A stretch of DNA of 64,000 nucleotides from Leptodontidium sp. MPI-SDFR-AT-0119 (lineage: Eukaryota > Ascomycota > Leotiomycetes > Helotiales > Leptodontidiaceae), in contig JAHLEZ010000003.1 of the NCBI GenBank assembly GCA_020726505.1, forward strand, positions 3,968,001 through 4,032,000. The letters run 5' to 3'. Below are positions 35,001-46,463 of the stretch, piece by piece. Under the pieces are notes generated by a model. The model saw only the letters and a list, made by a program, of their open reading frames with translations. It was not told where the DNA came from and searched no databases. The stretch's first letter is position 1; each line of letters starts with the position of its first letter. Both the position numbers and the translations under genes were made by a program.

Positions 35001-35760
35001 CAAGTCTCAATCAGTAGTCATATGTTTTTCTTCGGCTATAGACTTGGATACTCCCGATATCCATGTAGTCTCTTCTCCAACAAATATCCTCGACTTTGCT
35101 TTCGATGGGACATTTGGAATAATGGCCAAAGCACCCTTTTCAACCTCTCCAGGCTCCATTACCACCTCAGATGGCGTGTTACATAATTTCTCTACGGCTG
35201 CTACTCCTACTGAAATCATCCTGCAGAACTGGACACTGATTGTGGAGGCGTGGGAGCCACCAAGAAACTTTAACCATATTGAAACGCTGGCGGTCAGATC
35301 CAACAAGAGCTATTCACTGCCTCAACTTGAGCCTTGGGAAACAATCCACGGTCTTTCGCAAACATCTGGACTTGGCTATTACAGTACATCCTTTGATTGG
35401 AACCACACTGCTTCGATTGGTGCCATTATTGACTTCGGTCAAATTCAGCATACTCTCCGCGCCGGTATCAATGGACACAGGCTGTCTCCCTTAGACTATA
35501 CATCTGCGAGACTGGATATTACTGGGTACTTGGTTCAGGGGATAAATTTAGTGGAGACGGTTGTGGCAACCACACTTGCTAACGTTCTGAAGCCGCTCGT
35601 GGCTGAACTGCAAACAGCTGGCGGTGGTGCCTCACTAGGCAATATTACATTTACCGGGCTGCCAGGTACGAGCGATATCGAGAGCGCACAGAGCGGGATG
35701 GTAGGTATAGTTAAGGTTGTACCTTATTGTATGATTAAATTATCTACTAGAGATACATAG
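32072..35760 (+). pseudogene. Decayed secreted GH106-like alpha-L-rhamnosidase
   Basis: A signal-peptide start (MKLLK joined to MFIIVLGLPKALSLAG) and family blocks can be followed over 3.7 kb: FRFW-LPDASVDLEWLAGDI, GAGGVEFNNHFN, YGFGTEAYNRVLKTALEAA, LLFDLAMGPE, GFQGLIPGWG, LYWTPQLSKTF, VISNEMGAVRFSAYRQT, MVFHGASYS, FVLQSGVPKRDIVIW, GYSYDYLSPNNF and, near the end, FDWNHTASIGAIIDFG and LRAGINGHRLSPLD. This order fits fungal GH106 alpha-L-rhamnosidases, which release rhamnose from pectin and glycosides. At least three in-frame stops interrupt otherwise conserved blocks (TGA 33284-33286, TGA 34203-34205, TAG 34839-34841). At least three frame changes occur (about 32780-32830, about 34561, about 34960-35000). 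At least seven introns still have plausible GT/AG ends, so the loss is recent. Confidence 0.85.
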
Positions 35761-36406
35761 CAAAGAACTTAGCGCTACGCTGCCCAGAGAGACCAAATGA
35801 GATATATCTATCAGTGTCCAGGCTTCCTTGTTCTTGCCGTATCCTCAACTTAAATCCCACAACTGCCTCGATATTCCCGTTTGAGCCTGGAGCGGAAATC
35901 TCGACTGGAGACGTATGCACGAGTAGGCAAGGAACGCAAGCCCAAAAACGGATTTGGTGGACAGCTGAAGGCTATCATGCTTCTCGTGCACAGCTCCTCG
36001 ATTCATATGCCGTCACGAACAATACGAGGGATTCCCTCGACCGGACGTATCTTTAACAACTCGAAAATACTTGATGTGGAATGCTTTCACGCCACCTCTT
36101 GTACGGCACAATGAATAGATCACATTGCCCACAATCCCTTGCACTTGAGCAGTCCTAGTCCGTGTACAACTATCCCGGACTTTGTTAGCTCGTCACATAG
36201 CTTGTATTTACAGCAGTTCTCCCTGTCCCCCACACTGCGACATGAGTTGCTGGTCATCAGAGCTATAGTTCCTTGCTTTCCAGGCTTCGCTTACAGGCCG
36301 CCCGCCAGAATGTACCAAATAGCAGTCTGGGAACAAAATTCCGCACAATCTCAGATTCTTAGCTGCATAATCGGTATTTCCCCATTCACCCTACACATCT
36401 CCCACA
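35761..36406. other. Convergent 3' region between rhamnosidase relic and GH5 gene
   Basis: No gene seen; short overlapping frames only. Confidence 0.5.
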
Positions 36407-37634
36407 TCAGTTCTTCACACATCCCCCAATCTTGTACGCATCAGTCACATGCTTCGGAATCACGCCAGCTTCAACAGCGTCCAAATACCCCCATCTCCAA
36501 TCCCCATTCAATTGCGCCTTCCAGCTCCAAAATGCCCACCCAGCACTCCTTTCATACGCTCTCACTTGGGCCGCCCACCACTGTTGGTAGAATTTGATGT
36601 TCGTTCCATTAGCAATGGTAAACTCTGGTCCATCCTGCGCTGCTGTAGCTGGCCCCAAACTCCATTCTCCAATCACTAATGGCGTTTCCCCCCTTCGCAT
36701 TCAGGTTCTCCGAGCAGGAAACATTCATATACGCTGCTCGAGTAGTTGGAACAGTCGGATCAGACTTCAGGTATCGATGATTGTCGTAGGCGAGGAAGCC
36801 CGTGTTTGATGTCAAATTCTGGTTGGGGTTTCCCGCTCCCCATTTGGTGTCCATGAATTGGACGTGTAGCCTCTTACTTGGGGGCACATTGAGCAAGCGC
36901 TCCTTGGCTTGAATTTGTGAAAGGGCTCTAGGATATAGAGTTGAGATGACGGAGGGAAAATCCCATTCAGGTTCGTTGATCACTTCGATCATACCAACAG
37001 TGCGGAAGGAAGGGTTGGTGTGGATTTTCTCCGTCAGCCATGTGAGGAACTTGTAAGCGCGGTCATAATTATACGAATTGTAGAAGCCGGGGTAGCTAAC
37101 CCACTGTTGATAGAATTAGTTTACTGACATGTTTTTGGGATGAGGGGAGAAAGGGAGACCTACCATTCCGGTGAAAGCTTGCCACCGAGTTTGCGCGGCT
37201 GGAGCCCCATGCAAGTCAATGATCACATAAAAACCACGCTCGGCAGACCATTTGCAAATCCTCTCCAGGTATCTAAAACCACCTTGAGGGAAATGCTCCG
37301 TGGCATTGACCAAGTCCTCGTTCATCCAAAATCCAACAGGAATTCGAATGGTGTTCAACCCCAATGATGCCATCTTGTCGAGGTCAGTTTCGTTGATCCA
37401 TCGAGCCCAATGATCTTGGAAAGCTTTATTGGCCGCTGTCTGACCGAGAGCTGCGACGCAATCGAACTCTGATTGTGTCCCATTACAACCCATAGTCATC
37501 CATTCTTCCATAACCATCCAAGGTTCGATTACGAACTGAGACCCGAGGTTCACCCCCCGCAACTTTCCCGATGCTGGCATCCATGCTAGGGCTACCGTCG
37601 CCAGCTCGAAAAAGGCAAAAGAGGAGATTCTCAT
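36407..37634 (-). CDS. Secreted GH5 endo-beta-1,6-glucanase-like protein with a G-run frameshift
   Basis: Exons 37634-37164 and 37103-36407 (60-bp intron). A signal peptide (about [18 protein letters not shown]...ASG) is followed by [44 protein letters not shown] and [14 protein letters not shown], then, after the intron, [11 protein letters not shown] (acid/base Glu about 201) and [11 protein letters not shown], and finally [12 protein letters not shown] (nucleophile Glu). This is the pattern of fungal GH5 endo-1,6-beta-glucanases acting on beta-1,6-glucan (pustulan, fungal cell walls). Between SENLNAK and [10 protein letters not shown] the frame shifts inside a G6 run (36688-36693). One G fewer would give one frame of about 388 residues, so this is an assembly error or a recent mutation. 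Confidence 0.85.
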
Positions 37635-38382
37635 GTTGGCAAACGGATAGAGAAAATAGGGGAAATACTTCGTGTCTGGCGATAAAGTAGGAAGCGGGAG
37701 TACTTGATCAAAGGGAGTTGATACTTATACTGGAAAGCAATCATTTCAATCCCGTTCTGGTAGCCAAGTTTATGCTCGCTATTCAGTGGATTTTCCCGGA
37801 ACTCCGCGTACGAAGCACGCTTGATGCAGTCGCAGGCTAACATCTTAGCAAATGCATCCCCCAGTATTGCGGAGTCGAGGAGCGGGGAGTGGGGAGCCAA
37901 GGACCGGGGCACACAAAGTGTAAAGCACAATAAAAGAACAATTGGGGATTCGAATCGGGGTTCGGCACAACAAAACGCGAAATGAGCTGCCCCTCTTACG
38001 GTGGCGCTACAACCAGCTTACAGATTCCTGAGTATGCTCACCGTTTTGTGGTTCGACAGAATTCGTCGTCACAAGCCGGCTTTGTTCTCTCATGGAGGCT
38101 AACTGCACAAAGTCGTCATAGACTAATATCACGAGTCATCTGCGAAATAGCGTTCAGTTCGATAAAAGACGTACAATGACGCGCTGGCAGTGCAAAACAA
38201 GCTCGCATTGTACCAATACTTGGAAAATACGTCTACGAGTCTTCTATCTCGGCGTTGATCCACAACAAAGAGTAGGCAATATAGTACCGCGCCGCTGATA
38301 GTCTGATAGTGTACCGACTGTTCGAACACTTGAATGCCGGTTCTAAGGGGGCAGGCTACAACAAATGGGGTTGGCACCATTT
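37635..38382. promoter_or_regulatory. Upstream region of the GH5 gene / downstream of regulator
   Basis: No gene seen. Upstream of the GH5 start (about 37878) there is GCGGGGAGTGGGGAGCC, two GGGGA half-sites of the kind found in the palindromes near the regulator and GH3 genes. Confidence 0.45.
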
Positions 38383-40394
38383 TCAGCTGTCCAGAGCCCA
38401 GTCCAAAATCCTGAAGCAATCCCATATCCCACCTCGCCGATTGTCCCAGTATCTAGCTAGCAGATCTCGAGTTGCCAATATTTGTAAGTACCAACCAGAT
38501 GGAAGTTGGACTTGACGGAAGGTGTTTAATGCCGGGTCATGCCGTGCTCTGTCCGCAGCTATGAGTACCAAAGCACATGTCGTTGAGTTTGGCAGCTGGA
38601 ACCATAACCCATGATGGCGCCACTGTGGAGGTACAGCTTGAATGCGGAACAAGCAATACTTCAGTCCTTGAGAAACGATGGCAGCAACCTTTGTGAGGAG
38701 ATCGGGTTGGAGGTCTAGATGATAGTTGACTGCAAGGTGTACGAATGGCCTGTAGCACATCTCACGTATTCCTAGGTAGCGTGCACGTAGAAGCTGGCTG
38801 AGCTCGTCATCCAATGGCCTAATGTCACCGACTGGAAGCGGAAATTTGACGCTCGTGGGGAGCGAGTCGTACCAGTGATTGAGCTGCGTTTCGAACATTT
38901 CCAATTCTTCAAACATTGCTTCAATTCCCTGAGTTGTTGGATCTGGCATTCTGTTACGTTGGACATCCGTTATTCGGTTTGTGACGTGCCGACAGGCTAT
39001 CTCTGCAAGATAGTAGTACCAACCACGACGCTCGGGTTCATGACGCTCACCTACTCCGGGCTGTTGATCTAGAGGAGGTGGCGATGGAAATGTGTGTTGA
39101 TATTCAAAGCTCTCGAGTATCGATCTCGGTAATGACAATTCGAAAGCAAGCTCGCTGTTGATGTCAGCCCGGCCTAGGGATAGAATTTCAAAAGTGATTA
39201 TAGGTTATGTCAATTGAACTAACCCTTCTGACTTGAAACATGTAAAGTATAGGCGTTGTTCAATCGCAAGCAACTCGTCTCCACTCATCTCATTCCCACC
39301 GGTAGTTGATGCAACACTTCACCAATTTCAGTACGGCTGTATTGAGGGAGAGAGGAAGCATTTTACCGAGGAATGGTTGCAGTGTACCATGCGTTACTTG
39401 CAAGCGCAAAGTGTTTCCAACCTTGCAGAGGTTGCATGTTATTCATATACCAAATACCCGTCAAACAAAGGCATTGCACTGCTTCAAGGCTATTCTGTCC
39501 TATCGCCAGCCCCAGCCTCTTCACTGCGACATTCCAGTACTGATATGCGACGGCGGCCTCGTGCTCATTTGACGATCTTACGGGCGTGTGGGATTGAGAA
39601 TTTTGGTCGAGAACATAGCTCTCTGAATATGCACCCAGCGCACAAACCAAAGCAACCATACATGTCCTTGTTGACCAGTCAAATCCATACTCGGCTACCT
39701 GGAGTATCAGCAGGTGCAGGGTCGGGAGATCCAAGGTAGGATTCTTCGTATGAACATTTGCGATGTACTTCGCCTCGAGCCTTAATAACTCGGTTACTTC
39801 TGTACTGGGCAGCGAACTGGCTGATGGATAGTGCTTGTCTTCATCTGTTATAATTATCGGATATGGACACGGCTGAGAGAAAGATTTCCATTTGAGCACA
39901 GCATTGAGGCCAACAGGTGAAGGGGCTTGTCGATCGTGATTTTTTGCCCTTCTAGGCGAGTCAAGACCAGAGCGTTCTCTATCATAGTAGTGGTGGTGAT
40001 AATAATGAGTTCGGTCATCAATCTGGGGAGTAAAGTTGAAGGGATTTGGTGAGAAAGGCACCGTTGGAGATACTACTGCTCGAGGTGAGGTATCTCGATT
40101 TGCGGCCTGGTGCTCAAGAAGACTAGTGAGATGTTGAATGGCTTGCAAAAGATGGGGTATATTGCTGGTGTGTCTGATCCAAGCCAGCTAGTTAGCAGGT
40201 TCCAAATTAAGCCAGGACATATCAACTCACACGAAAGCTGAATCTTCATCGGGGTAGGTGCAGGTGACGCCAAGTCGTGTACAGTAGCTGCAGGTAGGCC
40301 TTTGATTATCGCATTTCGTCTTTCTGTTCCGACACACACCACAAGCTGTCGGACCCCTTCCATACGATCTAGATGCTTGAGCGGCCATCTCCAT
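38383..40394 (-). CDS. Zn2Cys6 transcription factor of the carbohydrate island
   Basis: Exons 40394-40231, 40173-39367, 39316-39224 and 39154-38383 give 611 residues in one clean frame. The zinc cluster is complete near the N-terminus: Cys18, 21, 28, 35, 38 and 45 (ACGVCRNRKTKC, then CSYCTRLGVTC). After a Ser/Pro-rich linker and a His/Tyr stretch, the fungal-specific regulator domain appears: LRLEAKYIANVHTKNPTLD, CMVALVCALGAYSE, AYQYWNVAVKRLG, AVQCLCLTGIWYMN, then EQRLYFTCFKSEGELAFELSLP, a hallmark junction of this family. It acts in the nucleus. It is divergent to the sugar permease and lies among GH5, GH35 and GH3 genes, so it is a likely local regulator of that set. Two palindromic CGG sites lie in its own upstream region, suggesting autoregulation. 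Confidence 0.93.
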
Positions 40395-40428
40395 CGTATA
40401 GCCGTGATGGATCCAATTGTATGCTACC

Positions 40429-40443
40429 CGGGGAGGGTCCCCG
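40429..40443. promoter_or_regulatory. Perfect palindrome CGGGGA-GGG-TCCCCG
   Basis: Two inverted CGG triplets nine bases apart (CGG-N9-CCG), the geometry bound by Zn2Cys6 dimers. Located 35 bp upstream of the regulator's start codon. Related copies are at 40582 and 46698. Binding is inferred. Confidence 0.6.
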
Positions 40444-40581
40444 AGTTATATCTGCCCTTTGAATGTTAGTCGGCCGCGAGTCAGGAGGTACGAGGTTAGC
40501 TAGCTAGCCAGTGTTCGTAGCTATCTCACGCGGAAGCGAGGTAGCAAGGTAACATCGAATAGGGGGATTCTTTCGCCACTT

Positions 40582-40596
40582 CGGGGAGACTCCGCG
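40582..40596. promoter_or_regulatory. Near-palindrome CGGGGA-GAC-TCCGCG
   Basis: One mismatch from the perfect site at 40429, with the same 3-bp centre spacing. It lies between the regulator and the permease. Its flanks (T before, A after) are shared with the inverse of the 46698 site. Confidence 0.55.
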
Positions 40597-41000
40597 ATGC
40601 CCAACATCCCGTTGCGTTTCTTGCGGCCGCTATTCGCTATTCGCTAAACAGTCCAGTGGAGTGGCTACCCAGCCAGGTGAACCAGCCCTGGGCCTTTGTT
40701 GGTGCTATTATACCTTCTCCAGCTCTGGGACTTTTGACCCTTTGGAAGGAACTTTTCTTGCACCCTGACTGGTGTTAACACGCTCAACAACGCTTCATGG
40801 TCCTCGGGTCTAACTGCAGTTCGCGAAATTTGGCGGGGTTGACTCCTCCTGGCTTTCGCCCCACCCCCAGTTTCTCCTCATGTCAATCGTGTATATAAGA
40901 ACAACCAGTTTCCCGGGTTTTTCTTCATCAAGAAAAGATCTTCCCTCGTTCTTCGAAAAATATATCCTCTTCCTGCGCCGAAGTTCAAACAGCCAGCAAC

Positions 41001-43074
41001 ATGGGCGTCACGAATCTCGGCCGTCAATCGGATCCGGTCCTCACTCGACTCGTTGATGAAGACAAAGTCCCCTGGTACAAGAAGCGGAATCTTCGCCTTC
41101 TATACTTGATGCTATATCCAACTTGTTTGGGCATTGAGATCACATCCGGATACGATTCCCAACTAATCAATGGTGCTCAATTCATCCCGTCATGGAACAA
41201 ATGTATGCCGTGCTGAGCAGTGTTCGGAGTAATGCTAATCAAATTTAGACTTTGGTTCATTGACCATTGATGGGTCAGGAAAAGAGACTTACCAAGTTAC
41301 CGGACCTCTTCTTGGAATCCTTTCTTGTGCATACAATCTTGGATCAATCATGGCCGTCCCTATCGTCCCTATCATCGCAGAAATGTTCGGCCGGCGCAAG
41401 TCAATTGCTTTCGGCTCTTTTTGCATGATAGTCGGGGCGGTTTTGCAAGGATTTTCGCAAAATGGTGAGTAGCCGGTGTCTAGATTGTTGATGGTTTTGT
41501 TGATAGTGTATAGCTGCCATGTATGTTATAGCTCGAATGCTCCTCGGCTATGGTATCATTCCTGCCGTGGTATCAGCATCGGCTATGCTTGGAGAACTCT
41601 CACATCCCAAGGAGAGAGCTGTAATGACCTCTTTGTTCAATGCCTCATGGTTTGTCGGTTCTCTTATCGCCGCTGGGATCGTTGTTAGGACTTCCCAAAT
41701 CGATAATAACTGGGCCTGGAGAATTCCTTCTTGTCTACAAGCTGTTCCATCCCTGATCCAAATTATCATAATCTTGTAAGTCAATACACATTCAACCTAT
41801 TGGTCCTTTCTAATTGAAAACAGCTTGATTCCAGAGAGTCCCCGATGGCTCATTACAAAAGATCGTCGAGAGGAAGCATACGAGATTTTAGTCAAGTATC
41901 ATTCCGAAGGTGATCGTGATTCGCTGTTTGCAAAGGCAGAGATGGCTCAGATTGAGGCTACTATGAAGCTCGAAATGGAAAGCGGCAAGCAATCATGGAT
42001 TGGAGTGTTCAGTGAAAAAGGAATGCGACGAAGGACTTTCATCGCCATGGCGATGGGTGTCTTTACACAGTTCTCTGGAAACACTTTGATCGCGTGGGTA
42101 TCCCCTTGCTGTATTAGCTTTCTCCCAAACTGACAACGTTAGGTTCTATCTGAGCAAGATCCTCGCAATGATCGGATACACCGATTCTTGGACAAAGACT
42201 CGAATCAACCTTGGTAATTCATGCTGGAGTTTCCTCAACGGTACCATAATTGCACTCGTTGCACCACGCTTCCCTCGCCGAAAGATGTTTCTCCTATGCG
42301 CTTCTTCCATGTTAATCTGCTATATCGCCTGGACCATTTCAATGAAGTATGCGATGACGGCTTACAACACCAATGTTCCAAACCCAGCTGCTGCTATTTC
42401 CGTTCTGGTTTTCATCTTCTTGTACTCCCCGTGCTATAACATTGGAAATAATGCTTTAGTCTACAGTATGTTCCCCATTATCCACTTTTTCTTCATCCAA
42501 TACTAAGACTATTCACAGCCTATCTCGTAGAACTGTTCCCGTTCCACCAGCGATCGCACGGCATCTCCATTGAACAGCTACTCAGTCGAATCGCCGGCAC
42601 TTTCTGTTAGTCGAATAACTATTACCCTCCTAAAATCTCGAACTCCAGCAAGCTAATTGATTGCCAACAGCTACATTCGTGAATCCCATCGGAATGGACG
42701 ACATTGGGTGGAAATACCTGATTGTGTTCAACATCGCCATCTGTCTCGAGGTTCTTGTCATCTACTTTTTCTATCCCGAGACGCAGGGACGCACTTTGGA
42801 AGAACTTGCTTTCTGTACGTCTCTTTCTTCTTCAATCTTCAGATTAATTCCATGCTACCCTTTTATTTTTCACTCCTATGGCCGACACTCCGGTTCTACT
42901 TCTGCCCATGCAAAGGGAAATGAACTAGACTAATTCTTCTCTTTAGTGTTTGAGGATCGAGAATTTGAGAACAAAGCCACACATATGGTTGAGAAAGCAA
43001 TCCATAGTGATGTTATGGATACTGTTCCAGATGTTGATGTGCAACACATCGAGGTTCCGAGGAAGGAGGCTTAA
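41001..43074 (+). CDS. MFS hexose/lactose-type sugar permease
   Basis: Eight exons (41001-41202, 41249-41464, 41532-41775, 41824-42093, 42143-42465, 42519-42605, 42671-42814, 42947-43074) give 537 residues with about 12 membrane segments. Sugar-porter signatures: GYDSQLINGAQF near TM1, GRRKSIAFGSF after TM2, ARMLLGYG, LIPESPRWLITKDR before the central loop, GVFTQFSGNTLIAFYLS in TM7, FPRRKMFL, VELFPFHQRSHG and the terminal PETQGRTLEELAF. It imports mono- or disaccharides across the plasma membrane. Divergent from the Zn2Cys6 gene and convergent with the GH3 gene, which fits uptake of the sugars released by the island's glycosidases. Confidence 0.93.
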
Positions 43075-43716
43075 GCTCTGGGGATCTGATGGGAATTCAA
43101 GGTAGACTCGGATATTTACAATGCTTGGAAGCAGCGGGAAAGATAAGTATAAAATCTAAGGTGAGGCCTGTTGGTGCGTGAACCTTGAGGGATAAGTCAG
43201 TACCTTGTAGGTTTCTATTATTATGCTCTTTGGTTGCATCAGAAATGGAAAAAGAAGACATTGTCCTCGTACCTGATATTTTTCTTTTATGATCGTGGCT
43301 ATCTAATATGCTATTCATCAGCTACTACTCGAAAACAAGAGGACAAAAACAAATTTAGTTGTTCTCTTTCTTTGTATTTTTAACACTAGGAACATATTTC
43401 CAGACTGTATTTCAAGAATCGGCGAGAACCTTAAACAAGAGCGGGTTATGGGCCGCAACCTAAGGAGCGGATGATGAGGGCACCTCTTTCTACCAGCTTC
43501 CTTCCTTGTTGCAGCGGCAACAGTGGGCATAGTCGAAAAGCCACTTTTAACATCCAAATCAAAAAACCAGGTTGCGGATGTGAGCAGAACACTTTCACTT
43601 GAATTAATCCTCGATGAAGATTTTAGCAAGACACTCTTGGATGTGATTCAAACAAAGAAAATTGGTTCGGATCTTTATCTTCTAACGTAAATAGAAAAGA
43701 AATTCCAGAGACAAGC
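43075..43716. other. Convergent 3' region between permease and GH3 gene
   Basis: No gene seen; 3' untranslated regions of both neighbours are expected here. Confidence 0.5.
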
Positions 43717-46463
43717 CTAAAGGCCCCGCCAAACCCTTGTTTCCTCGATTTTCACACTCCCCTCCAAGAGAATATCTGCACTGCTCCTCCCAACACTGAG
43801 GGTATAAATCCCTTTCTCCTCAACCCATGCCCGCAAAATCTCGTCCCAGAATGAAAATGCAAAACGATCCAGCTGAATATCTACCTGCTTGCTCTCTCCA
43901 GCCTCGAGGTACACTTTTGTGAAACCTTTAAGCTCTTTAACGGGTCGTGGGATGCTGCACGAGGAATCAGGCGAGACATAGAGCTGGACGATATCTGAGC
44001 CAGGGAGGGGGCCGGTATTGGTAACTGTTAGAATAATAGAGTGAACTGTACTTTGAAGGGAGGTGTAGGCAAACGTCGTGTAGGAGAGCCCATGGCTAGA
44101 TGAGATTAGTGGTCAGTGACTTGGAGACGGAAGGAGAAAGAATACGCACCCAAAAGGAAACAACACCTCCATTTCCAGCTTCTCATAATAGCGATAACCG
44201 ACATACACATCTTCGCCATAGATGACTCTCCCCCTCTGACTGCCAAAGTTGAGGAACGCAGGATTGTCGCTGAGCTTCTTTGGGAAGGAAAGCGGTAGTT
44301 TTCCAGAGGGATTTGCCTGTCCGAACAACACGTCTGCAATTCCATGACCCAGTTCATTACCACCAAACCACGAGTGGACTTGAGTGGTGGCTTGCTGTGT
44401 CCAAGGTAGCATGTTGATTGGTGTTCCACTCTGTGTGACAATCACGCTATTTGGGTTTGCTTTCAAAACACTGCTGATGAGTTTGGAGACGTTGCTTGGA
44501 AGATCCATATGTCTTCTGTCGAAGCCTTCGCTTTCCCAATCTTTCTGTGGATGAAGGAACGAATCAGTATTATAACCATAAAACCCTCGAGCCTCCTTAA
44601 TCCTATCATCAAAACTCACAGATAATCCCGCGCAAAGAACGACATGTTGGTTTCTGGCAGCAAGCGCGGCTGCATTCTTGATACTCTCATCCTCATCCAT
44701 CACACGAATGGCACCAATACTTCCAGCTCCACCCGGAAAGGCAACCGTGCCTGGTCTCACAACTTTAGAGGTGGGACTACTTCCAAACTCAAGTCTTACT
44801 CTGTAGCTCTTTCCTTCCTCCATGTCCACCACTCCCTTCTCTTCTGCCGTGCCCTTCCCGAAAAAGGAGTCACCAAACCTTTGATTTTCAGTATTTTCGA
44901 TAATGAGTTTCTCATCGATGTAAAGATTTCCAGACCCAAAGACTGTGAGTCCGAACTCGAATTGACCGGTTGATGGAGCGGTGTAGATGCATTCAAGGCT
45001 GGTGTAATAAAGAGCACTGAGACGGGGGTGTCGATAATCCATGAGTTGGAAAGCTGTATCGGTGATAACAACCTGGTCCACTACTTCTCTTGGGTTTATA
45101 CCCATCGGCTCGAGATAGAAAGACATAACTGCTCCAGGCATGCCATCCGGGGTGTGTATGTTCTGGCCAAGTGTAGGGAGATATCTGTGGGCATATGCTC
45201 CTGGCTCGAATCCAATCTTGACATTGTTCCCTAAAGCATCCGCAATTCCTTGATACAAGCTCACGGTGTAATATGGTTCCAGCCTCGCACTGCCGCCTCC
45301 ACAGAAAGCCACCTCCTTGATCCCAGGTCCGATCAGAGCAATCTCATCGATGTCTTTGGAGAATGGTAATATTGATGTGTCATTTTTCAACAGAACAACA
45401 CCGCTCGACGCTAATTTCCGGTTCAATGTTCGATCTTCAGGGTGGTCACGCTTTCCCTCTATCGGAGAGACCTTGGCTTTGCTTGCACGTTTCACAAAAG
45501 TCAAGACGTTCCTCACACGCTCGTCAATCGTAGCCTCGGTGGTTTTTCTCGAGGAGACTGCGAGTTCTGCAATACCACCTCTCCATTTTGTTGGTCCAGG
45601 CATCTCGAGATCCATGCCAGCGTTCAGTGCTTCTGATGTCGAGTAAGTCCCAAGCCTGTAATGTTTTTAGCACAGTTCCAAATGGAAGTTGATGGGGGAA
45701 AAGACCAGTCACTCATCACCAGACCTTCCCACCCCCACTCACCACGAAGAATGTCTTTGATGAAGTACTTGCTTTCCGCCACATGTTCTCCGTTTACCTT
45801 GTTGTATGCGGTCATGACAGAACCAGGAGAGCTGTCTGCAATGGCGATTTGAAAGGGTAAAAGATAGATCTCTCTTAGCGCGCGCTCACTAATGATAGCA
45901 TTGACTGCCATACGTTCGTGCTCCTGATCATTGGCAACAAAGTGTTTGATGGTCGCAACGGTGCCATTTGACTGCACCCCGTTGATGATGGACCCGGCGA
46001 GTTTTCCAGACAAGAAAGGGTCTTCCGAAAATGATTCAAACCCTCGGCCACCCAGTGGAGATCGCTGTATATTTATAGTTGGACCAAGCCAGCAACTAAC
46101 GCCCTTTGCCGAACATTCTTTCCCAAGTAAAATCCCTGCGTCCTTCAGAAGCTCAATGTCCCAAGTCGCTCCCAGCGCAGTGCCGCATGGAAGACACGCT
46201 GCTGGAACGCTGTTGAAGAATTTGGTGCCCCGGATGCCATTTGGTCCATCACTCGTCCGTATCGAGGGGACACTAAATCTGGGGAGCGGCTTGGTATGCC
46301 AAAAGTCGATTCCTGGCAAATTAGCATCTCGTTACCATCTTAGGACATATAGTGAGGTTTACTACATACCACTTAATAAATTGATCTTCTCCTGGATAGA
46401 AGCATTGCGAATAACTTCTTCCACATCAAAGGATGCAGCTGTAAGAACGGGTTTGATGGTCAT
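43717..46463 (-). CDS. GH3 beta-glucosidase with PA14 insert
   Basis: Exons 46463-46370, 46312-45706, 45655-44150 and 44095-43717 give 861 residues. No signal peptide, as in the intracellular BglI/J-like group. Seen: [73 protein letters not shown] and GLVMSDW with the nucleophile Asp (about 233), then [12 protein letters not shown] at the start of the second domain. A PA14 insert follows (about residues 410-560; [34 protein letters not shown] region), then [37 protein letters not shown], and a C-terminal FnIII-like domain. It cleaves terminal beta-glucosyl residues from oligosaccharides. A near-palindromic CGG-type site lies 235 bp upstream, shared with the regulator/permease promoter. Confidence 0.95.

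Larger units (their letters stand above)
40395..41000. promoter_or_regulatory. Divergent promoter of Zn2Cys6 regulator and sugar permease
   Basis: 606 bp shared by both genes, with two palindromic operator candidates listed separately. Other features: TATATAAG at about 40892 on the permease side and a CT-rich leader before the ATG at 41001. Confidence 0.7.
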
